Assembly: GCA_028565635.1 (NCBI GenBank)
Contig: JAOXYB010049314.1
Location: forward strand, 1 to 11,901
Length of the DNA: 11,901 nt
From: Phoronis ovalis
Taxonomy: Eukaryota > Phoronida > Phoronidae
Direction: 5' to 3'
Position numbers and translations under genes: made by a program. The notes below the pieces were generated by a model. It did no database searches and was not told the DNA's origin. It saw nothing but the letters and a program-made list of their open reading frames with translations. This document shows, one piece after another, positions 7,801 through 11,901 of the stretch (its first letter is position 1; every line of letters begins with the position of its first letter).

Positions 7801-9682
7801 ACATCAATTGACAAATCATCAGCATGTGACACATTTGAGTTCCAACGTCGTCGAGCGTGTAACAAACTCAGTAAGCTACGAGCATGGCATTCAAGCTGAA
7901 CAGCAAGAGACTGTACATTTTCTGATTCCAAGCCATAATGCTAAAATGTTTAAAGTTATTATAAAATATAAATGTGGTATAGCAAAATAAATAAAGTTTT
8001 TTAACAATAGTCTATTACAGAACAATAAATTGTAATAAGGACCAGTGAGTATATATAGCACCAGGTCACCATCTGCACCTAGGGAGCATCACCAGTATTC
8101 TAAATAATCCTATTACATGTACATACAAAAGGAAATCCTTTCAAGTTTTACATTTGGAGTTTGCGACTCCATTAACATGCATTTATGAGTTTGCCACAGT
8201 TTGTGAACAAAATTTACAGCTTACATACAGACCCACCAAACGTCCCCAGGACTGACAAAGCAGTCACATTGACAGCTTTATGTGTTTCATTATAGATTAA
8301 TTTAATATACATAAATACTATGCAGTATCACTGGCACAGGGGTTAGGTCATTGTTAATAGTATTAGTGGTTTATTATAATTTACATATCATTAAATCACA
8401 CGTTAATGACCCTGGTTGTTTAAGCTTGTTGAAGTCAAGTGGGGTGCGATGATTACAATATTCATAATAACTATGCCTTTTCAATATTAAAGTCATATGT
8501 CCTCCTGCATTTAAAAAAAACTCTCAGGGAAAAGGTATTGGAAATTGCTTTATTTTTCTTTTTTAAGACTTAAGTGTTAAAAAGGATTATTGCAGCACTG
8601 TACAACTGAACAACAAACTTGACCAAGTAAAACTTTTTTAAAGCTCACATTTAATCGTTATCACTCACAGTTAACTTGTATCTTACCAATGAATATAACA
8701 GCTCTATGGCCTCCAGAATCAACTCCTGGTGACCTATTTTGGAGATTCCCATCTTGCCCAAGTCATGATATGTTAAGGACATGAGTTTCTTACCATTTAC
8801 ACCACTGTTTAGAAAGAAATGCACATATGGCAATATAGCATCATCCAACCCTAAAAGAGGTAAAATTCAAGAATACATGGTGACAGGAAAGTAATTAAAT
8901 AATAGGCACAGTTTGATTTACTCTCAACCATAATATAAATGTCTGCATAAAATTATATACAAGAAACTGCAACCAAATTGAATAAAATGAACTATACAAG
9001 GGTATATCACAGGGATTATAGGTTTTTCTTAAATTTATTGTAAGTACTGGTCGCCCAAAAAAATAAATACAATATTTGATGTCAAAACATTTAGTACTGT
9101 ATCCAAGAATAATAAGGGGGCGGCCTGCAGTGGACCTGCTGGAAACAAGTTGTCAAATGGTTTAGTATTTCAAGATCTAGACTCTGACAGGTTACGCGCG
9201 TTAATAAATAAATAAATGTAGTCCTTTATATAGTCTGGAAATCATTTACTTGGCACACATCATTATTCTAGGCAGTCCGCTTCTGCTCAGTCTGGTCCTT
9301 TCAACAAAAGGACAGGTTTAAAAAATCGTCATCTGTACTATACCTTTTAATGGTACAAAATATATACTGTTTTATAAATTTAAATTAAAGCAATCATTTT
9401 GTTTTGGATTTTGAGCCTATTATACTTACCCATTAAACAAGTTTATACTGCGTGTCTATTGAATCATTTGTGACATTTGCCAAAGCGTTTTTAGGGTCAG
9501 TTTTAAAACCACAATAGCTTTTCGTGCAATTCTATTTATAGAAATTCTAGCGTTTCGTAAATCAGATATGTATCTCCGAAGCTCACAAAAGCAGAAACTA
9601 ATCTATCTATGAATGAATTACCTCTCAACCACTCGCCGACTTGATCAGTAGTCCAACCAGCAATATTATTAACAAACGCCAT
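4591..9682 (-). CDS. cnk: Connector enhancer of kinase suppressor of Ras (CNK, CNKSR2-like), 5' seven exons, 3' incomplete
   Basis: CNK is a scaffold at the inner plasma membrane that links Ras, Raf/KSR and Rho-family regulators. Joining seven minus-strand exons gives a 360-residue open frame with no internal stop. Order: SAM domain (about 5-75, with the diagnostic IGHQELILEA run), CRIC domain (about 83-180, ending the first half in VSWLDRTPF), PDZ domain (about 208-294, binding loop ELGM at 223-226, then [19 protein letters not shown]), and a basic Ser/Pro-rich linker (295-360). This order is specific to the CNK family; vertebrate CNK2 aligns at the same positions, for example VGWQLK and LKKRP. 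Intron junction phases are 1,0,2,0,0,0,2, and every intron has GT-AG ends. The frame leaves exon 7 in phase 2, so the PH domain and C-terminus are outside the window. Invertebrates usually have one CNK gene, so assignment to CNKSR1, 2 or 3 is not implied. Exon boundaries are read by eye, not from transcripts. Confidence 0.93.
4872..5479 (-). other. CNK intron 6 (phase 0, 608 bases)
   Basis: Separates the PDZ core exon from the exon with its last helix. It starts GTATGT and ends ATATTTTTTAG. Its one notable item is a perfect 11-bp inverted repeat at 5311-5342. Confidence 0.85.
5311..5342. repeat. Perfect 11-bp inverted repeat (hairpin)
   Basis: The arms AAATCAGGTAT (5311-5321) and ATACCTGATTT (5332-5342) are exact reverse complements around a 10-base loop. 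It lies in CNK intron 6, 129 bases past the exon 6 donor. Its function is unknown; it could be the core of a small palindromic element. Confidence 0.75.
5480..5608 (-). CDS. cnk: CNK exon 6: PDZ domain core
   Basis: Residues 225-267, 43 codons, phase 0 at both ends. The acceptor is GCATTTTACAG/GGA and the donor is AATGTG/GTATGT. The start GMHIQSSYSGTHIIGGI completes the ELGM binding loop begun in exon 5 and matches GMYIKSTYDGLHVI in vertebrate CNK2. It is followed by [21 protein letters not shown], the classical PDZ turn and strand in which the family has [21 protein letters not shown]. The non-canonical loop (ELGM rather than GLGF) is also seen in CNK relatives, which have GLGM. Confidence 0.95.
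5681..6144 (+). repeat. 40-bp minisatellite, four units, third unit split by an insertion
   Basis: Four head-to-tail units of exactly 40 bases. They read GTAATAATACAAAAGAGAGC followed by AGCTTAAAGACAAGGTCATC, with few changes. The units are 5681-5720, 5721-5760, 5761-5764 joined to 6069-6104, and 6105-6144 (its last bases diverged). The third unit is interrupted by the 304-base element at 5765-6068. The array begins 73 bases upstream of the exon 6 acceptor, so it lies in the region where an intron branch point and enhancers may be placed. The constant unit length argues for recent origin. Confidence 0.9.
5765..6068 (+). mobile_element. Short non-autonomous Helitron (304 bp)
   Basis: The element starts TCTATACAACTAAATCTCGA and ends ACCGTCTAG, which fits the Helitron rule of 5' TC and 3' CTRR (here CTAG). 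It sits between an A (5764) and a T (6069), the normal Helitron target. Removing it restores GTAA-TAATAC, identical to the neighbouring 40-bp unit, with no target duplication. Just before the 3' end are short inverted repeats (GTGG-TTTA-CCAC and the palindrome GGTACC), in the place where Helitrons carry a hairpin. A TCTG/TGTC-rich stretch follows the 5' end (5786-5815). It has no coding capacity, so mobilisation would need a Rep/helicase supplied elsewhere. Confidence 0.8.
6181..6633 (+). pseudogene. Decayed coding remnant, possibly part of a LINE ORF1-type protein
   Basis: A plus-strand frame reads like coding sequence from 6181: PEIENETNEETEEIFYDFLE (6193-6252), then NKLLINNSKNQIQRG. In-frame stops follow at 6298 (TGA) and 6307 (TAA). 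The same frame then continues MGQIPCQKSNYNNLW to a stop at 6514. A shifted frame from about 6508 carries on with HNEPQTEDHNVFQAHRCKIQ to a stop at 6631. The first part resembles the region before the RRM in LINE ORF1 proteins (acidic ETEE, aromatic, FLENKL, then a QR motif). The later parts I do not recognise. With two stops and a frameshift it is not functional. It lies antisense inside CNK intron 5. Confidence 0.4.
6651..6767 (-). CDS. cnk: CNK exon 5: CRIC end and first PDZ strand
   Basis: Residues 186-224, all 39 codons in phase 0. This exon is short and is easily missed by open-frame scanning. The acceptor is TTAATATTCAG/TGT and the donor is GAGCTA/GTAAGT. It begins CEKLANICERL, continuing MEV of exon 4 like the HVCKTLSGVC segment in vertebrates. 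Next come CSDPLF and PASLELATIKKKPDEEL. The last run is the first beta strand and the start of the carboxylate-binding loop of the PDZ domain (LANIKPSEGL in vertebrates). Codon use here is more GC-rich than in the other exons. Confidence 0.92.
6768..7027 (-). other. CNK intron 4 (phase 0, 260 bases)
   Basis: The shortest intron in the window, starting GTGAGTG and ending AATATTCAG. It contains a C9 run near 6937 on the plus strand and is otherwise plain AT-rich sequence. Confidence 0.85.
7028..7157 (-). CDS. cnk: CNK exon 4: second half of the CRIC domain
   Basis: One base completing Arg142, then residues 143-185. The acceptor is TGTATTTTTAG/GACACC, giving WLDRTPF across the junction (WLDRSPF in vertebrates). 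The body reads SRNDIVKLGMEITSTAQRD, matching the family pattern TRNNVIQLCLELTTIVQQD. The donor is GAAGTG/GTGAGTG, in phase 0, after residues KVMEV. The frame stays open on both sides of the exon (6881 to 7249), but the flanking residues do not resemble CNK and are treated as intron. Confidence 0.92.
7158..7740 (-). other. CNK intron 3 (phase 2, 583 bases)
   Basis: Splits the Arg codon of WLDR-TPF inside the CRIC domain. It starts GTAAAA and ends TATTTTTAG. No other feature is seen. The open frame that runs into it from exon 4 (to 7249) is read-through. Confidence 0.85.
7741..7940 (-). CDS. cnk: CNK exon 3: first half of the CRIC domain
   Basis: Residues 76-141 plus two bases of Arg142. The acceptor is ACATTTTAG/CAT, in phase 0. 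The exon begins HYGLESENVQSLAVQLE, corresponding to NYGLETENLKTL in vertebrate CNK2. It ends SLKNLVSWLDR, corresponding to AKSLLAWLDR. An Arg-rich step (ARRRW) sits in the same place as GRRRS in vertebrates. The donor is GATAG/GTAAAA, in phase 2. The CRIC domain is found in CNK proteins and contributes to their signalling-scaffold role. A plus-strand frame of similar length here is only the shadow of this exon. Confidence 0.93.
7941..8686 (-). other. CNK intron 2 (phase 0, 746 bases)
   Basis: Intron between the SAM and CRIC exons, starting GTAAGA and ending ACATTTTAG. It is AT-rich and I recognise no repeat or gene inside it. Confidence 0.85.
8687..8850 (-). CDS. cnk: CNK exon 2: rest of the SAM domain
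   Basis: Residues 21-75. The acceptor is CCTCTTTTAG/GG, and the two first bases complete Gly21, giving WLRGLDDAILPYV across the junction, which matches the CNK family (WMKGLDD in vertebrates). The exon carries LMSLTYHDLGKMGI, then SKIGHQELILEAIELL, the most conserved SAM helix of CNK proteins. The donor is ATTG/GTAAGA, in phase 0. The reading frame stays open through the donor to 8651, but the residues encoded there (VRYKLTVSDND) do not match the family and are intron read-through. Confidence 0.93.
8851..9621 (-). other. CNK intron 1 (phase 1, 771 bases)
   Basis: Intron between the two SAM exons, starting GTAATT and ending CCTCTTTTAG. It is AT-rich, with a short AAATA run near 9208. I see no RNA gene, conserved element or further exon in it. 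Confidence 0.85.
9622..9682 (-). CDS. cnk: CNK exon 1: start codon and N-terminal SAM helix
   Basis: This exon encodes residues 1-20 plus the first base of Gly21: MAFVNNIAGWTTDQVGEWLR. The IAxWTxDQVxxW pattern is the start of the CNK SAM domain. The ATG at 9682-9680 sits in a strong initiation context (AAG before, G after). It also lies where fly and human CNK start, with MA a few residues before the Trp. The frame is open for at least 99 more bases upstream, but with no ATG, so a longer protein is unlikely. Donor: GAGAG/GTAATT, exon ending in phase 1. Any 5' UTR in the same exon extends to an unknown point above 9682. Confidence 0.9.
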
Positions 9683-10485
9683 CTTGAATGCTTTTACATT
9701 GCCACCTGGTGGAAGCAATCGGTGCAATGGCACACCCAGATATCCAAATGCATGTGTGCCATGTATTAGCAGTGTTTGCAAAGTGAGGCAAAGTGCCTAT
9801 TTAGTCTATCGAATGTGTTTTGGACAGTTTAAGTTCAGCATAGAGCTTACTTAGGAATACATCTGACTTTCATGAAACAATTTTGGAAGCTTTTTCAACT
9901 TTACTTATAGTCGATAGATCCTCACATTTTCATAATTCAAGCGTTAAAACATAATAATTATAAATATATGCAAAATATAATTACTGGTGTGTGTTGTATG
10001 TAAGTTTAGTAGTTGTGGTCAATGTCATTTATCAAAAAAGGAAACATGCATAAAATAAATGTGTAACTGTTCATACAAATGTTCAACATCAACAAATTAA
10101 TGTTGAATGGGATGAATGTCAGTAAACAACAAACGTTGCGTAACTTATAAAGTGTTTGAAAAAACTAATGGGTTTCATAGTTCAATGACAGGTCGTAAGT
10201 AGTTTACCAGGGATTTTGTGTCTTGTTCAACAATTGTCAAAAGTGCAATAAACAACAGGTAGGGGAAATGGGTCAGTCATGAAGTTAGGGTCAGACATAG
10301 GGGACATCGCCAGGAGACTGGATAAGAAAGGGAGAAACACCATTAGGTAAACATTTTGCTAAATGTGGCAGCGATTTTTTTTAATTGGTTATTATAGAAA
10401 AAATTCGTTTAAATCAAAGGGAAGTGAGGAAAGAGAGAGAATTGTTCTGCATTAATGAACTAAAAGCATTCTCTCCATTTGGCAT
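9683..10485 (-). promoter_or_regulatory. 5' flank of CNK (leader and probable promoter region)
   Basis: This stretch lies between the CNK start codon and the TIR element upstream. Transcription of CNK must enter exon 1 from here unless a further 5' exon exists. The start site cannot be placed: the region is AT-rich and no clear TATA box stands out. The start codon itself lies in AAGATGGCG, a YY1-type sequence common near metazoan start sites. No gene is seen on either strand. Confidence 0.35.
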
Positions 10486-10488
10486 TAA

Positions 10489-11350
10489 GGGACTGGTCAG
10501 AATTAATTTCTGGGGGGCCCAGTTTTTTTCTTAGACCTAAAAGGGGGGCAATGTTTTTTGGAATGCCAAGGGGGGGTATTTTTTTGGGGCCCTATTATCC
10601 TTTCCCATTGTTGCTGATTTCCATATATCATAGAAATAATGAAAAAGAACAAAGTTAAAAAAGTATTATACATTTAGAAAGTTTATTGTTACCTATTAAA
10701 ACTTAATACCTAAGTTTATAATAAACGAAGTTCTATAAAAGTGACAGTCTTCAAAATATTTAGTTTATACTGGTTTTAGAGCAGCTTGCATATCGGCAGA
10801 AAACATACCCTTTTCTGCGAGTAAATTAAGCAATTCTTTCTGCCTGTTTGTAAAAACAGGCAATAACCTATCATGTATGGGACACAATAAGAGAGAGATC
10901 TGATGAGACTGAGAATAGTGAAAATAAAGAATCAGATTCAGATGACAATAATTCGGATGATGAAGATCTTGTGTATGCCAATAACTACAGTAGGGTAGTA
11001 GTAGTAGTGACGAATGAAGAGACTGAAAAGGCATGCAGAAGCATCTAGAGAACAAGACAGGGTTACAGTATTTACTCGTAGTGGCCGCAACAAGACTTGC
11101 CCGTTTCTGTTAATGATTTTAATTTAATAGCTTCAAAACTTTGGGCACAAGGACAGTGTATGCATGTCACCCTCAGCATTGTATATGTCTTGTATTGAAT
11201 GATTATTATATAAAACATGTATAATTTTGCAAGTTTTTTCTATAGTAGGGGGCCATTTTTATTTTTGGCTCTTGTGGGGGGGGGCATTTTCCCCCCGCTG
11301 ATTTTCAAATCATATTCCCCGCCCCCCTGGAAATTAATCCGACCAATCCC
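10489..11350. mobile_element. 862-bp TIR DNA transposon, Harbinger-like, non-autonomous
   Basis: The left end GGGACTGGTCAGAATTAATT (from 10489) and the reverse complement of the right end GGGATTGGTCGGATTAATTT (from 11350) form an imperfect terminal inverted repeat of about 30 bases, running into a G6 block on each side. TAA directly flanks both ends (10486-10488 and 11351-11353), a 3-base TWA duplication as in PIF/Harbinger elements. The G-rich subterminal runs contrast with the AT-rich surroundings. The interior has no transposase that I recognise. It has an acidic frame DETENSENKESDSDDNNSDD at 10893-10952, continuing to a stop near 11048, and an opposite-strand frame (to 10765) with NRQKELLNLLAEKGMFSADM. 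Either may be a coding remnant. The superfamily assignment rests on the target duplication only. Confidence 0.65.
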
Positions 11351-11353
11351 TAA

Positions 11354-11901
11354 CATAAAGACAATTCACAGAAATGTCTGTCTAATTAAATTAAACTCAG
11401 GGTCATTAAAAATCCACCATTTATGTTCGCAAGTGGCCCTGTTATTAATTGAGTTGTAACCTGTTATTATTTATTTAATGTGTTTCGGTTATTCATTTAC
11501 TGGCGTCATTTTTATTAATTTAACGATTAAGATTTATTTTGGACCTGTTGAGTCTTTTTGTTCTGTATTACTAAAATGCTATTTCATCTTTTGTTTATTT
11601 ATTTTATAGTCTGGTAGCTTTAACGTTAAAATTGTCTATATTAAAGTGTTATACCCATGGTTTCCTTTTTGTTATGCAATTTTGTATTTAAATATTTGTT
11701 AACTGATAAACGTTTCTTGAAGAAGCCGTGAGGCGAAACGTTCAAAAGCTTTGTTCTTGTTTTCTTTCGAAAAATCTCTGTCTTTTTGTCTTTGTTTTAC
11801 ATATATATTCATAAGGCTGCATCCGATAATTTTGGACCGAGACGGTGTATTGAGAGTGATTTAGAGACTTATTATAGTTCAGTATATATGAATATGGATA
11901 T
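11354..11901. other. Non-genic AT-rich stretch at the right edge
   Basis: No coding region is recognised on either strand. Apart from the nested hairpin at 11709-11742 the sequence is T-rich and unstructured to the eye. It may be the end of an unidentified retroelement. Confidence 0.4.
11709..11742. repeat. Nested hairpin AACGTTTC ... GAAACGTT
   Basis: A perfect 8-bp outer stem (11709-11716 with 11735-11742) encloses an inner GCC-GTGA-GGC stem-loop (11725-11734). The segment TTGAAGAAGCC-GTGA-GGCGAAACG resembles conserved stem-loops found in some retroelement tails, and superficially a hammerhead core. The parent element is not identified. Confidence 0.6.

Noticed and set aside
7727-7990. Plus-strand open frame over CNK exon 3, and a similar one over exon 4 (6957-7199)
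   Set aside because: Antisense shadows of conserved CNK exons.
9683-9781. Upstream in-frame extension of CNK exon 1
   Set aside because: It has no ATG (it starts from a TTG), and the ATG at 9682 matches the family start and has a strong context.
11217-11459. Plus-strand 80-codon open frame
   Set aside because: It runs through the G-rich right terminus of the TIR element into flanking DNA; not a gene.
11709-11742. Functional hammerhead ribozyme
   Set aside because: The CUGANGA box is not exact and no stem I can be drawn; reported only as a stem-loop.

Overview
This is an AT-rich animal nuclear window, probably from a mollusc and most likely a bivalve. The reasons are GT-AG introns of 260 to over 4,500 bases, a CNK protein closest to animal CNK/CNKSR proteins, the AAGGGAGA-AACTC type dispersed motif common in molluscan genomes, AGGTCA-rich repeats, a tRNA-derived SINE and a short Helitron. 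Species cannot be named from the sequence.

The one real gene is on the minus strand. It is the 5' half of a connector enhancer of kinase suppressor of Ras (CNK; vertebrate CNKSR1/2/3), a membrane-associated scaffold of Ras-Raf-MAPK and Rho-type signalling. Seven coding exons can be read between 9682 (ATG) and 4591: 9682-9622, 8850-8687, 7940-7741, 7157-7028, 6767-6651, 5608-5480 and 4871-4591. All six complete introns have GT-AG ends, all junction phases agree, and the joined frame is open for 360 codons. Domain order is SAM (about residues 5-75), CRIC (about 83-180), PDZ (about 208-294), then a basic Ser/Pro-rich linker. The frame continues in phase 2 through a donor at 4590, so the PH domain and C-terminus lie outside the window, beyond an intron of at least 4.6 kb.

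Layout from left to right: 1-73, the end of a TIR element; 74-4590, the partial intron 7, holding diverged tandem repeats, a GATA microsatellite and a SINE; 4591-9682, exons 7 to 1, with intron 5 carrying a four-unit 40-bp minisatellite, a 304-bp Helitron inside its third unit, and a decayed coding remnant on the opposite strand; 9683-10488, the 5' flank of the gene; 10489-11350, an 862-bp TIR element with TAA target duplications, related to the element at the left edge; 11351-11901, repeat-like sequence with a nested hairpin.

The most informative non-genic finding is the Helitron. Its neighbouring minisatellite units act as an internal empty site and show insertion exactly between A and T with no target duplication. 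I see no sign of an undescribed multi-gene system. The unusual material is the mobile-element content around one conserved signalling gene.
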